Made by a program: the position numbers and the translations under genes. A stretch of DNA of 64,000 bases from Dugong dugon (lineage: Eukaryota > Chordata > Mammalia > Sirenia > Dugongidae). Positions within the stretch are counted from its first letter, which is position 1. Every line of letters starts with the position of its first letter. The stretch spans positions 1,435,501 to 1,499,500 of the forward strand of contig CM057475.1 in assembly GCA_030035585.1 (NCBI GenBank), read 5' to 3'. This document shows positions 1 through 15,354 of the stretch, in pieces. Below the pieces are notes generated by a model. That model saw only the letters and a list, made by a program, of their open reading frames with translations. It searched no databases and was not told the origin of the DNA.

Positions 1-566
1 AAGCATCCATCTAAGATGCATCAATTGGTCCCAACCACTTGGAGTAAAGGAGAATGAAGAACACCAAAGACACAAGGAAAGTACTAGCCCAGGAGAGAGA
101 ATGGGCCGCATAAACCAGAGACTTCATTAGCCTAAGACCAGAAGAACTAGATGGTGCCCAGCTACCACCAATGAACATCCTGACAGGGAACACAACAGAA
201 GGTTCCTGATGGAGCAGTAGAAGGATGGGGTGCAGAACTCAAATTCTAGTAAGAAGACCAGACTTAATGGTCTGACTGAGACTGGAGGTGCCCCAGAAGG
301 CATGGCCCCTGGACTCTCTATCAGCCCTGAACTAAAACAATTTCTGAGGCCAACTCTTCAGACAGGGATTGGACTGTACTGTGGGACATACAGTGATACT
401 CGTGAAGAGTGTGCCTCTTACTTAGATGCAGGAGACCAAACGGGCAGCTTCTGTCCAGAGGTGAGATGGGAAGGCAGAGAGTGTTAGGAACTGTTGAACG
501 GTCATGGGGATTCAGGGGCGGAAAGGAGGAGTGTGCTGTCGCAGAATGGGGTGAGCAATTGTTGTC
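1..566 (+). repeat. L1 3' UTR (L1-A), cut by an LTR
   Basis: The text matches the 3' UTR shared by the L1 copies near 12.2-12.7, 20.8-21.4, 31.0-31.4 and 39.3-39.8 kb, including the segments ending in agatggtgcccagctacca and gaccagactt...ggtctgac. It enters from outside the window, so only the tail of this LINE is present. It resumes after the inserted LTR and ends in an A-rich tail near 1138. Short open frames here have no coding meaning. Confidence 0.85.
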
Positions 567-1047
567 TGTGATGGTTAAGATTGTGTCTCACCTTGGCTGG
601 GCCATGATGCTCAGTGTTTTAATGTAATCACTCCCATGATTGAATATACTGTGAGTAGCCAATCAGATTAAAGGGAGTTTCCTTTGGGGTGTGGCCCGCA
701 TCTGTATATAAGCAAACGTTCTGGCTTTTTGCTCTCTCTGGATCCTGTGGCTGCTTCCTGTCCTGTCATCTCCTGTTCTTGGGACTTGAGCTGTCAGCTT
801 ATCTGCTGAACCTGGGATTCATTGATCTGCACAGCCTGTGAGTGGGAGCCCTGGTTTCCAACCTGCCGATCTTGGGTTTGCCAGCTTCTGCACCTGTGTG
901 ACTTGGGAGAGACCTCTACCCTGATCCATGGACTTGGGATGTTCTAGCCTCTACAATCACGTGAGCTGTTTCCTTGATATAATCTCTCTCTATATATATT
1001 TATACACTTTATTGGTTTTGCTTCTCTAGCGAATCCAGCCTAAGATA
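567..1047 (+). mobile_element. Solo LTR, ERVL type (MLT2-like), inserted in L1-A
   Basis: The element starts TGTGATGGTTAAG and ends in ...CCAGCCTAAGATA. It has an AT-rich TATA-like stretch before the end and the phrase gcctctacaatcacgtgagctg typical of ERVL-type LTRs. It shares long stretches with the LTRs at 15355-15943 and 45955-46475. No internal retroviral genes are present. It lies inside an L1 3' UTR that resumes on the far side. The expected 5-bp target duplication is not perfect here (ttgtc before, gggtc after). The family name is from memory of the terminal sequence, so the class is firmer than the subfamily. Confidence 0.75.
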
Positions 1048-1140
1048 GGGTCTCATAACAATGTATGTAAAAAAACATTGTGTAAGAGACTAACTTGAAA
1101 TGTAAACTTCATTTAATTACAAAAGAAAAAAGAAAACAAC
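1048..1140 (+). repeat. Terminal piece of L1-A with A-rich tail
   Basis: After the LTR the text resumes as the L1 3' terminus: a degraded form of aacaatatgtgtaa...gagactaa...taaacttcatttaa, followed by an A-rich run. The next L1 starts immediately afterwards. Confidence 0.7.
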
Positions 1141-2579
1141 TGCTGAGGAGGCAGGGCCAAGATGGTAGGGTAGTCAGACGCTTCCTGTGGTCCCTCTTAC
1201 AACAAAGACCTGAAAATACAAGTGAATCAATTATATATCATAATCTAAGGGTTCTGAACATGAAAGACAAAGTTGAAGAGTCGGACTGAGTAGCAAGGGG
1301 AGGGAGAGACAGTTCAGCAATGAGGATTTGCCAGACATGATCTGGCCGGTGCCCTGCAGCCTGGATTGGCCAGTGCGTGTAGCCTGGTGCAAGCAGCAGT
1401 GCTCAGTATGCATTTTCCACACCAGGAGAAACTAAGTGGCAGAGTATGCACAAGTCTGCGGAAATGGGGGAAAGTAGTGCTGAATCTGTGAAAGCTAAGT
1501 GCAAGCATCTGACCTACCATGTGGGATCAAAAAAATCCTTCCACCCACTGGGAAGTATCTCTCTCCCATTTACCTGCCCCCTCACCGCTCTGCTCTGGTC
1601 CCAGTTTGGCTTCAGTGATTGACGCACTCCCTGGGCCAGAAGTGGGACCCGTCGCACACCCTGAGCCATTCTCCTGGCTTTGGAGAGGGAACAAATTAAC
1701 AAACAGGAAAAAATAATCTGCCAGCTCCCCTAAGCCAGGAACTCATGGCAGTCACAGCCCCTTGCCTAGGGACAGGCATAAGGAGTCTATGAACTTTGAA
1801 TTCCTTTCACCCCTGCCTAGAGCTTTGTAGGCCCATTTCAACAGCCTAGACCCTCATTAGCACAGGACAACAGGGTATATACCTGAAGCCTATTTTCAAC
1901 CGCAACAGCTAAGGGAGAGTGGCAAATTCATGACATTTGACACTGTCCTGCCCATTAAGTAGGGTCCTCACCTACCCAGATCAGGGGCATGAGGAATGCT
2001 GGCTCCACCCACTCCACCTAGCTATCCACAACAGGAGTCTGAGAATAAGTGATGCCTCCCAATCTTTACAGCCAACAGCACTGGGTGCCCAAAATCTGGC
2101 TGCAAAACTCACCCATCTATGTGCTCCAGGGAAGAGGGATATGCCATCCACCCAGGCATGCAGGGGCAGCAGTCATCCCCCTACCTTGCTCAGCACATAA
2201 CCCCCTACTGCAGCCAGATAGCTGGGCCTACTCTTATCACCCCTACATAGCCCTGCCTTTCTATGACTGTAGGTGAGTGCCTGCACCACACAGTTGGTGA
2301 CTGATGACCTGGACACCTGAACTGAATCCACACAAGAAAAGTCAGTGGACTTCTGGGCTCACATACCTAGTAACAGTTCTGACACCTGGTGACAGGACAT
2401 GAGAGCTGCAAAGACGCCAATAATCAAAGTGGCTCAAATGACCAGCCTATTCAGGCATATCAAAACAAAACAAAACTAGAAGCTAGGACACAGTAAGCAA
2501 ACATAAAATAAATAAATGTAATAACTTATTGTTGGCTTGGAGACAATAGTCAATACCAAATCACATAAAGAGGTGGATC

Positions 2580-3545
2580 ATGATGGCTTTAGCAAGCAAC
2601 CAAAGCAAAGAACCAAGAAACCTACTGCAGAAAAAGAAGGTCTTGGAATTACTAGAGGTAGAATTCAAAAGGTTAATACATAAAGCTCTTCAAGACATCA
2701 GGAAGGAGATCATGCTAAATGCAGATCTAGCCAAGGAACACACAAACAAAGCAACAGAGGAACTTAAGAAGGTTATACAAAAGCATGCTGACAATTTGAA
2801 CAGGCTGCAAGAATCCATACAGAACAAACAGAAATGTAAAAGATTAACAATAAAATTTCAGAATTAGACAACTCAATAGAAGGTCATAGGAGCGAGAACT
2901 GAGGCAACTGAAGTCAGAATTAATTAGATTGAAGATAAAGCACTTGACACCAATCTATTTGAGGAAAAATCAGATTAAAGAATTTTTAAAAATGAAGAAA
3001 CCCTAAGAATTATCTGGAACTCCATCAAGAGGAATAACATACAAGTGATTGGAGTACCAGAATTGGGGTGGAGATAACAGAAAATACAGAGAGAATTGTC
3101 AAAGATTTGTTAGCAGAAAACTTCCTTGATATTGTGAAAGACGAGAAGATATCTATCCAAGGAGCTCATCAAAACCCACACAGGGTAGATCCAAAAAGAA
3201 AGTCACCAAGACATATTATAATCAAACTTGCCAAAACCAAAGATTCAGAGAGGATTTTAAGAGTGGTTAGGAATAAACAAAAAGTAATCCACAAAGGAGA
3301 GTCAGTAAGACTAAACTCTGACTACTCAGTAGAAACCATGCAGGAAAGAAGGCAATGGGATAACATATATAAAGACTTGAAGGAAAAAAAATTGCAAGCC
3401 AAGAATTACATATCCAGGAAAACTGTCTCTCAAATATGAAGGTGAAATTAGGGCATTTCCATATAAGCAGAAGTTAAGGAAATTTGTAAAAACCAAACCA
3501 AAATTACAAGAAATACTAAACGGGGTCTTCCAGTTAGAAAATCAA
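2580..3545 (+). pseudogene. L1 ORF1 (RNA-binding coiled-coil protein) pseudogene
   Basis: ORF1p is the trimeric RNA-binding protein of L1 particles. The ATG at 2580 opens a Lys/Glu-rich heptad-like segment (about 95 codons) matching the coiled coil, ending at a stop at 2865-2867. A second open segment (3068-3439) contains the conserved RNA-binding and C-terminal region: KRKSPRHIIIKLAKTKD, then ...RRQWDNIYKDLKEK. Frame changes and stops separate the pieces. A start/stop survey alone would see two unrelated small proteins. Confidence 0.85.
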
Positions 3546-3997
3546 TACTATCAGATAAAAACCGAAGACTAGAACACAGGACAGAACAACTAGATATCAA
3601 CCAAGATAGAGAAGTCACAAAAATAAAGCAAAGATAAAACACTGAAAATAGGGAAACAGATACATCAACATGTAAAAGATGACAACATTAAAACAAAGAG
3701 GAACTAAATAGTGTAGTCATACAACTTTCATATGGAGAAGTAAAGGCGGTATCAAGAAATAAAAGATTGCCTTAAACTTAGAAAAATAGGGATATAATAT
3801 TAAGGTGATATAAAGGAAAGTAAGAATCCTACACACCAAAATTAAAAAAGAAGAAAAATATAAAGACTCAGCAAATACAAAATCAACAATAATGTAAAAG
3901 ATGAAACGAAAATACATAAAGAAAAATGACTCAGCACAGAACATTAAGCGGAACAAAGTAACTGTTAACAATACACACACACAAAAAAAAAATCAAA

Positions 3998-6899
<2,902 letters not shown>

Positions 6900-6900
<1 letters not shown>

Positions 6901-7250
6901 GCTCACAGGCTGCCACCCTGGGCCACATGGGGCTCCAGGCCGGCACCTATGCCAAGTTCAAACCTCACCACCACTCCAATGAGGTAGTGAGTGGTATCAG
7001 TGGCTGGGCTCGCCAAGCTCAACAGTGGGCAACTCTACTGCGTCCTCCACAGCCATGTCCAAGCTACAGCGACTGCAGAGAGGAAGACACGGGGTGCAAG
7101 GCTGGAAGGGTTGATTCAGGTTGCAGGGGGAACAGAGGCCCCAGGGGTGCCCAAAACAATGACTCCCTGGCGGGGGACCACACATGCCAGCGCCCTACAG
7201 CCTTCTGGGAAGGTGGAAGAGTTACAGCTCCCAGCGCACTTGCTTGGTCA
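6900..7250. other. Unassigned GC-moderate sequence upstream of the SHROOM3 relic
   Basis: I recognise no repeat or gene here. On the minus strand a 62-codon frame (6997-7185) reads through a Cys-rich stretch and could be upstream SHROOM3 or unrelated sequence. The evidence does not decide. Confidence 0.3.
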
Positions 7251-7345
7251 ATAATTATTAACCAGTCAAATAAAACCAAATCACCTAACCACTTGTTTTT
7301 CTCTCCATATGCCTCTGTTCAGTGTTCCTCAAAGGTGAGAGCATT
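7250..7345 (+). repeat. Short duplicated segment, paralogous to 42.67-42.80 kb
   Basis: The stretch with tcacctaaccacttgttt and ctcaaaggtgag...gcatttagcagag recurs at 42670-42795 in the same orientation. It is part of the tandem duplication structure described for blocks A and B. Confidence 0.75.
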
Positions 7346-7384
7346 TAGCAGAGTGGCTGAGAGAGTACGAGTGTGTTCAGAGTG

Positions 7385-7545
7385 CATTCTGAGGTGAGTT
7401 CAAAGCCCAGCTCTGCCACCTATTAGATTTGGGTCTTGGGAAAGTTATGTAACTTTGTCATGTTTTCTTTTCCTCATCTGTAAAATGAAGAAAGCAGTAA
7501 GATACCAACTTTGAAGAATTTTGTGAGGATCAAAGCTGGCTACAG
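7385..7545 (+). repeat. MIR SINE fragment
   Basis: The text agctctgccacctattag ... ttgggaaagttatgtaac ... cctcatctgtaaaatgaag matches the conserved core and 3' part of mammalian MIR. Confidence 0.75.
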
Positions 7546-7819
7546 AGTAAGAATTTCACAGTTTTCAGTCATTTTCATTCTGAAATATCTAAATGCATTT
7601 TATAATAGAACATTTTAGATAAAATCAGTCGTTATTTCCCATGGTTTTATGCATCCAATCCTACTAGGTATCCCTACGTCTAGTCCAGAAATCAGGCGGA
7701 TGATCAGAAGAATGTATGGAACAAATCCCATGTTTACCACCAGGCCTTCAAGAAAGCAGCAGCCTGAGCTTTCACTATGAAAAGAATCAATATTTCAGTC
7801 AGACACAGAAGACAATTTA
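7546..7819. other. Unassigned AT-rich stretch
   Basis: No gene, RNA or repeat is recognised between the MIR and the start of duplicated block A1. Confidence 0.4.
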
Positions 7820-8684
7820 CACGATCAAAGCCCTTGCCAGGTCTCCTTTTCTCCTTCTGTTTCTCTTGTAGATAGGCAAAGAGGGCAAAGATCCAAAGAA
7901 ATACTGAATATTCCAATAGGGAATATCAACATACTCCTTCTAATTTTCTAGTATCCATGACTTAGACTGGTATGGAAGTATGTCGAGAAAAGTCATCCTT
8001 TAGTTTCTAAACTCCTCAGAGGGAGAGGCTACATCAAATATCAAATAGATTTTGGAGTCTTTACCATAGTGTCCCATACAGTGATAGTTATATTGTAAAT
8101 AAATCAATTCTTCATGGACTAATCGAAAGTCAATCTGCATAGCAGTAGAGGAGGGATTATGTTTCAAAGGAAGTAATAATAATGTATGACAAAGAAGAAA
8201 CAAAGAAATCTATGGCAAGGAAACAGCAAAGACAAGGACAATTATGCAGCAGTGGGGACAACATGAACCACAAGCAACCACAAGAACAAAGATTCCTTCC
8301 ACCTCAAAGACTAGATCATTTTACATAATTACAACTTAGCATATTATCACTTTTATTTACAAAATTCTATTCAGAGAGAGGGTATTTCACAAATTCATGA
8401 AAAATGGAATCAAAGAGTCTGACGTAGGTTGTGATAATGCAGGTTTGTGGCCTATGAAGAGGGTAAGGCAATAGTGAAAGAAACAGTTCATATACTTGGG
8501 ATTCTGAGGCAGTTGGCCTGCAGTCTGGGGACAGGCATTCATAAACCACAGACAAGCCAGAGAATGGGACTTAATTAGAAAGGTTACCGGGAAGTTAAAT
8601 CACCTAGGCCCAATTTCAAGTAAAACACATTCCTTTTGAAAAATTTCTTATCCCAGGGCTTTCTGAAAATTATCAGTTGTGGGG
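7820..8684 (+). repeat. Segmental duplication block A1, left part
   Basis: This stretch aligns in order with 33446-34310, for example aatactgaatattccaatagg, tcaaatagattttggagtctt, and gcagtctgggg...ccacagacaagccag. The paralog continues without a break where this copy is interrupted by L1-D. The last bases (8673-8684, tcagttgtgggg) are the left target-site duplication of that insertion. Confidence 0.9.
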
Positions 8685-11600
8685 GACAACATAGCGCTAT
8701 AGTCATAAGCACCACGCCATCCCTCTGCAGCAAAGATCAGAAAAACTAAGTCAAACAGAGTCACACATCAATCCTGAAACTATAAGCATCAAATGAAGAG
8801 ATAAAGAACTCAGCCAAGCACCGAATGGAACAAGAAACTGACCAAGAACAGATCACTAGGAGAGATACATGCAGAGGTCCCCTATCAGCTACCACAGCAT
8901 GGATCCACTATCTTGGACTCCTATCGGAGATCAGCAAACAGGAGGTTCAAGAAAGCAGCTTCACAGAGCTTCCAGCAGAAGACAGAACAACCGGTAACCC
9001 ACGATATAGGCTTTCCCACACCACCCCCACCCTTCTTCATCCCCACTCAGCCTCCTCTGCTTCCTGCAGCCACAATCTCCTGGCCAGGAAGCACCAGCTT
9101 CAGCCAGTGTTGCCTGGATTCCACCTGCCCACATGGCCAGATCCATGAGTAACTTTTTGGGCTGCTGGTGTTGCTTTTTTCCACTTCATTAAATTTCTTC
9201 CTTACCTCTCACCACCTCCCACTCCTTTATCTCAAATACTTGGCTCCATGCGCCATCTTTGCTTCTTCCTGAAAGGCTGCGAAACACGACTCGACTGTGA
9301 AACTGCTTCCTGGTCCATGCTGCCACACTGGTGGGACCCCCAGGGTTTTTTCGTTTGTTTGTTTGCTCTGATTTCTTCTGTTTTGATTTGTTTGTTTCTT
9401 TTCCTTTCTCAGCTTGGAAGCCCCTTCTAGATCGGCAGTACCATGTGGCTTGGAAGCTAGTCCCTTACTCTGCACAGATGTACAGGGACATCCCTGGGGG
9501 CATTTCGTTTTCTTGTTTGTTTTTTTTATTTTATTTCTTTGTTTAGTTTTCTTCTCTATCTTATTCCCTTTTTGTCTTTCTTCATTTCTAGTTTCTCGAT
9601 TTATTCATTTTTTTCTTTTACCCTTTTTCTCTTTTTATTTTTGTTTTTCCCCATTTCTCAGTCTCTCATCTCTCCAATGGCAAGCTCGCTTAGCTCTCTT
9701 TTTTGTTTGTGTGTATGTTTTTGGCTCCTGTTCCTCTCTCATCTTTCCCATACCCATCTTAGTTCCACACATCACAATATACCCCTCCTTCCTGCCTACC
9801 TGAACTGTGTGCTGAACATCACACTCACAAGCAGCACAGGCACGGCCTACGGGAACCTGCCATGCACTGATTCCCAGTCTGCAATGTCAGCCCTGATACA
9901 TGCCACAAAAAACCTATCCCAGCAACTCCCCTTCAGCTGGACCTGCCGTGCTGTACGATACCTGAGTGACTGACCCACTCGACTGGAGAAGGAGGTGAAA
10001 AGTATCGTGCCCACAGACCAAGCAAACAACAAAGAATGTTCAGCCTGTCTGCTCAGACACAACCAAATAAAACAAAAAGCAAGAGGAAACAAATAAATCT
10101 ACAATCAATAACTGAGAAAAATAACCACTGAATGCCCTGAAGACAGCAGACAATATCAAAACATTTACAAAAACAGAAAAGGACAGTTCCAGTAGGTGTC
10201 CAAAATAAAACACCAGAAGACCTTCCAATAGAAGAAAAGGCACTAGACCTAACTTATAGGGGATTCAAATCTCTAATATTCAGAATTATCCAAGAGTTTA
10301 AGCAAAAAAGCAGACAGAAATGAGGGAAAAGTAGACAAATTCATGGAAAACACAGACAAAAAATGGAAGAATTCAAGAAAATAATACAGGAACAAAATGC
10401 TAAAATAAATTCACAACTAGAAAACATACAAAAACAACAATTAGAAACCAAAAGATAAACAACAAGATTTCAGAAACGAACAGTGTCATAGAAGGGCTGA
10501 GGAGCAGGTTTAAAACGATGGACGATAGGATCAGCAAAATGGAAGACAAACACTTGGATAAAACTCTGAGAAAATATCAGGAAAAAAGAATGAAGAAAAA
10601 TGAAGAAACCCTGAGAATTATGTGTGATACAATCAAAAGCAAAAATCTGCCAGTGATCAGAGTTCCAGAACAAAGGGAGAAAACAGAAAACACAGAGAGG
10701 ATCATTGAAGAATTGCTGACAGAAAACTTCCCCAATACCATGAAAATGAAAAGCTGACCATCCAAGAAGCTCAACGAACCTCATATAGGATAGACTTCAA
10801 AAGAAAATCACCAAGGCATATCATAATCACACTTGCTAAAACCAAAGACAAACAAAGAATCCTAAGAGCAGCTCGAGAAAAACAAAAAGTCACATACAGA
10901 GTAGAAACAATAAGACTAAGCTCGGATTATTCGGCAGAAACCATACAGGCAAGAAGGCAATGGGATGACATATATAAAACCTTGAAAGAAAAAAATTGCC
11001 AGCCAAGAATAATATATCCTGCAAAACTCTCACTCAAATATGATGGTGAAATTAGCTCATTTCCAGAAAAACAGAAATTAAGGGACTATGAAAAAACTAA
11101 ACCAAACTTACAAGACTTATTAAAGGAAGCCCTATGATCTGAGAACAAACAATATCAGACCACAGGCTGAATCTAGGACACAGAATTGTACTAGCCAGAT
11201 ACCAACCTAGGAAATGAACTCTTAAGGATTATGAAAAACCAAAAGAATTACAAAAGGGAACCAGAGAGGTTAATCTGTAAATGACAACAGCAACAGAACA
11301 ATAAAAGAGGGAATAAATTGTATAGGTATAGAACCTTCTAATGGAGAGGAAGTCAAGGGATACCAAGTAATAATACACTGGTTCAAATCTAGGAAGATAA
11401 GGGTAAATTTCAAGGTAATCAAGAAGAAAGTTAACAAACCTACTCATCAAAATAAAGAAAAACATAAAGTCCCAGTAAAAACAAAACCTACAAAAACAAA
11501 AGAAATGAAAAAAAATCCACAAACAAAAGGAACTCAGCACAGGAAAGTTGGAGGAACAAAGAAAACGTCAGCAGCACAAAAAAAGCACTACAAAATGCCA

Positions 11601-13174
11601 TCCCACTCCTAGGAATATATCCTAGAGAAATAAGAGCTGTCACACTAATAGACATATGCACACTCATATTCATTGAAGTACTGTCACAATAGCAAAAAAT
11701 GAAAACAACCTAGATGCCTATCAACAGATGAATGGATAAACAAACTATGTTACATACACACAATGGAGTATCATATAACGATAAAGAACAATGATGAATC
11801 TGTGAAGCATCTCATAATATGGATGAAACCAGAGGACATTATGCTGAGCGAAATAAGGCAATCACAAATGGACAAATATTGCATGAGACCTCTACTGTAT
11901 AATGCATATACAAGTTTACACACAAAAAGTAACAATCTTTGTTGGTTACGAGGGATGGGAGGGGTGGGGGAACTAAATAAATAAGTTGTAACTTTGGTGA
12001 AAGGTGAGACAGTACACATTACTGGAGAAACCAGCACAACTTGTACAAGGAAAGGTCTAGGAAGCTCCATAGACACTTCCAAACTCTCTGAAGGACTAAA
12101 TTGCTGGTTGGAGGGCTGTGGGGGCCATGGTCTCAGGGAGTATCTAGCTCAATTGGCATAACACAGTTTATAAACACAATGTTCTGTATTCTACCTTGTT
12201 GAGTAGTGTCTGGGGTCTTAAAAGCCTGTGAGCAGCCATCTAAGATACTCCACTGGTCTCACTCCTTCGGGAGCAAGGGAGAATGAAGGGAACAAGATAC
12301 AAGGAAAAGATTAGTCCAAAGGACTAATGGAACACAACTACCACAGCCTCCACCAGACTGAGTCCACTACATCTAGATGGTGCCCAGCTACCACCACTGA
12401 CTGCTCTGACCGGGATCACAATAGAGGGTCCTGGACAGAGCTTGAAAAGGATACAGAACAGAATTCTACCTCACAAAAAAGACCAGATTTACTGGCCTGA
12501 CAGACTGGTGAAACCACGAAAGTATGGCCCCTGGTCACCCTTTTAGCTCAGTGGTGAAGCCCCTCCCAAAGTTCACCATTCAGCAGGGGATTGGACAGCC
12601 TCATAAAACAAAACAGGACTAATGAGGCACAACAGTCCAGGGACAAGGACTAGAAGGCAGGAGGGGATGGGAAAGCTGGTGATAGGGAACCAAAGGTTGA
12701 GTTAGGACAGTGTTGACATGTCATGAGTTTGTTAACCATTGTCATAGGGCAATATGTGTACTAACTGTTTAATGAGAAACGGTTCGGCAAACCTTCATCT
12801 ATGGTACAAAAAAAATGAATTATCTGTGTGAGATCAAACTGATAACAGCAACTCAAAAGGTTTGATGGGAAGCCTAGGGGACAGTGAGTTGAAGATAATG
12901 GTGATGGAGTAATTTGGAAAAGGATAGTGAGAATAGCAGCACAACTGGAAGAATGTAATCCATGTTACTGAATTGTATATGTAGAAACTTTCAAAATGGT
13001 GTAACTTTGGCTATGCATACTTTCACCAAAAAAAAGGTCCTCGAGTTCGAGAAGGGAGAGTGTTGACATGTTGTGGGGTTGTCAACCAATGTCATAAAAC
13101 AATATGTGTAATGACTGTTTAATTGAGAAACTATTTGTTCTGTAAACCTTCATCCAAAGTACAATAAAAAATTT
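8685..13174 (+). mobile_element. L1 LINE (L1-D), internally deleted, with target-site duplication
   Basis: It is flanked by a perfect 12-bp repeat, tcagttgtgggg, at 8673-8684 and 13175-13186. The paralogous site near 34298-34310 lacks the element, so it is an insertion into one copy. A 5' UTR with a pyrimidine-rich section (about 9330-9700) leads to ORF1 relics (to about 11140). At about 11580 the text jumps to the C-terminal end of ORF2, so most of ORF2 (endonuclease and reverse transcriptase) is missing. The 3' UTR carries two copies of a terminal module of about 100 bp (about 12710-12810 and 13060-13165). Confidence 0.9.
10500..11140 (+). pseudogene. L1 ORF1 C-terminal half, frameshifted (in L1-D)
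   Basis: An open stretch at 10518-10757 encodes a charged coiled coil followed by the block ENTERIIEELLTENFPN. After a frame change the RNA-binding region continues as KRKSPRHIIITLAKTKDKQR, then ARRQWDDIYKTLKEKN and a PAKLSLKYDGEIS-like tail ending near 11137. This is less decayed than the ORF1 of L1-B, but frame breaks still inactivate it. Confidence 0.85.
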
Positions 13175-13344
13175 TCAGTTGTGGGGAAAAGAAGAACTAT
13201 CAAATGAATATAGTAATTATGATTTTAATTTTTTATGCTATCCTCAGGCCCACAGTAGGAGATAAAAAGTAACTTGTTGAATGGTTAAGTAAATGCTACA
13301 TTCTTAACAGATTGAAAAACACTGGAGAAAGTCTGACTGGCTCT

Positions 13345-13505
13345 AGATTACTTAGTGCAGTGGTCATGAGCTCAACTTCTAACCAAAAGGTCGGCAGTTC
13401 CAATCCACCAGCTTGTCCTTGGAAACCCTATGGGGGCAATTCTACTCTGCCCTATAGGGTGGCTATAAGTTGGAATCTACTTAACTGCAAAGAGAGGGAC
13501 CAAGA
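13345..13505 (+). repeat. AfroSINE-like tRNA/RTE SINE, private to copy A1
   Basis: The sequence has tgcagtggtcatgagctcaa...aaccaaaaggtcggcagttc, then ggaaaccctatgggg...ctctgccctatagggtggct...gttggaatc. This is the usual layout of a tRNA-derived head joined to an RTE-like body in afrotherian SINEs. The paralogous position near 34480 is an empty site. Confidence 0.85.
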
Positions 13506-13569
13506 CTTCTAAAACACGAGTTTGTTCACTTCATCTCAATTTGCATCATTAACACTACTTTCTGTGCCC

Positions 13570-13915
13570 AATGGGGTTGGTGGTTCAGTGGTAGAATTCT
13601 CAACTTCCATGTGGAGACCTAGGTTGGATTCCCAGCCAATGTACCTCCTATGCAGCCATCACCCTTCTGTTAGGGAAGGCTTGCATGTTTCTATGTTACT
13701 GAACAGGTTTCAGTGGAGCTTCCAGACTAAGACAGACTAGGAAGAAAGGCCTTGTGATCTGCTTCAGAAAATTAGCCAAGGAAAACCAACAGTTTGGATC
13801 ACAATAATCCAATGACCAACTAATCTTGCGCATGGTTCAGGACCAGGCAAGTTTTCCATCTGTCATGCATAGGGTCACCAGGAGTCAAGGGTTGACTATA
13901 TGACTGCTGACAACA
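13570..13915 (+). repeat. AfroSINE-like SINE, shared by A1 and A2
   Basis: It begins ggttcagtggtagaattctc, a tRNA-like A box, and ends with agtcaagggttgacta...gctgacaacaacaa, an RTE-type end with a short CAA tail. The same element is at 34570-34915 in A2, so it was in place before the duplication. Confidence 0.85.
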
Positions 13916-14045
13916 ACAATATGCCCCCCACTGGCCTAAGTGTTTAGATTTATTAAAGAGAATTGCACACGCAGATTTAAGCCTCAAGAAACTCATAATC
14001 CAGTTTAGGGTGCTTACAATAGTCAGTGGGAAATACACATTTAAG

Positions 14046-14269
14046 TAAAAAAAATAGTAATTTAAATTGTTTTCATATTAAATTATTTTGAAAATTCTTT
14101 TTTACCTTAAAAACCATAATGAATTTATTTTTTTGTTTTTGTTTCTTTAATTTCATTGTGTTTCTGTCTCATGTTTACAGCACAAATTTTCTCATTCAAA
14201 AATTTATACACAAATTATTTTGTGACATTAGTTGCAATTCCCTGCCATGTGTCAGGTAAACAGTACAAG
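14046..14269. other. AT-rich spacer
   Basis: No feature is recognised. In A2 the corresponding place is taken by the CAC-rich minisatellite. Confidence 0.4.
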
Positions 14270-14890
14270 GAAAAAATGACAGAAAAAGATCCTACTAGAA
14301 ACCACACAAAAGCAGCAACTAAAAATCCAAAATAATGAAGAAAGCCTAACTATTATATGGTAATTATCAGGAGGAAAAATGTATGAGTGACTGAAGTTCC
14401 AGAATAGAGGGTGGGGGAGTAAAACAAAAAACAGAGAGAATTGTTGAAGGGTTTCTGGCAGAAAACTTTTCTAATATAATGAAAGATGAGAAGATATCTA
14501 TCCAAGAAGCTCAACGAACCCACACAAGATAGATCACAAAAGAATCTCCCCAAGGCATATCATAATCTTGCCAAAACAAAGACAAAGGAAGACTCCTGAG
14601 AGCAGCTAGGGATAAATGAAAAGTAACCTACAAGTGAGAATAAATAATACTAAGCTCTAATTACTGAGCAAAAACTATGCAGGAGAAAAGGCAATGGGAT
14701 AAAATATATAAAGCCTAGAAGGACAAATATTTCTAGCCAAGAATTATATATCCAGCAAAATAGTCTCTCAAATACAATGGCAACATTAGGTCATTTCCAG
14801 ATGAACAGAAATTAAGGGAATATGTAAAAACAGGATCCAAATTACAAAAAAAAAAAAAAAATTAAAGGGAGTCATCTCGGTTAGAAAACC
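14270..14890 (+). pseudogene. L1 ORF1 C-terminal fragment (in L1-C)
   Basis: Broken frames carry the ORF1p RNA-binding region: ENFSNIMKDEKIS-like text after gcagaaaacttttctaatat, then a decayed SPRHIII block and a gcaatgggataaaatatataa stretch corresponding to RRQWDxIYK. Many stops are present and no product is expected. Confidence 0.75.
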
Positions 14891-15354
14891 AGTAACAGCA
14901 GACAATCCAAGACTAGGACACAGGACAGTTCAACCAGATACCAACCCAGATAGGGAATTCTCAAAAATAAAACAGCTAAAAGACTGAAAACAGGGAACCA
15001 GAGACATCAATATGTAAATGGCCACAATGTCAGAGGAAAAAGAAAAAGCAGTGTGGTCGTAGAACTTCCATATGGGGAGGATGTCGAGGCAAAATCAAGA
15101 AATTAAAGACTGGTTTAAACTTAGAAAAATAAAGGTGAATTTCAAGGTAACCGCAAAGGAAGCTAAGAAACCTACCCATCAAAATAAAAGGGAGAAGAAC
15201 AGAAAAACTCAGCAAACACCAAATCAACAATAATGAAAGAAATGAAAAGAAAATCCATAAACAAAAAGAACTCAGCACAAAAAATTAAGTGGACCAAAGA
15301 ATCCATATGCACCACCAAAAAAAAATCAGTAAAATCATACCTACCAATAATTAC

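Larger units (their letters stand above)
13175..14045 (+). repeat. Segmental duplication block A1, right part
   Basis: It continues the alignment with A2 at 34298-35060 (aaaaagtaacttgttgaat..., then an AfroSINE, then tcaagcctcaagaaa). A SINE at about 13325-13505 is present here but missing from A2, whose sequence passes directly through ctctagattgcttagg to agagggaccaagac. That makes it a post-duplication insertion. Confidence 0.88.

Noticed and set aside
9414..9973. Hydrophobic Phe/Leu/Ser-rich frames resembling membrane proteins
   Set aside because: They lie in the pyrimidine-rich part of an L1 5' UTR; the composition explains them.
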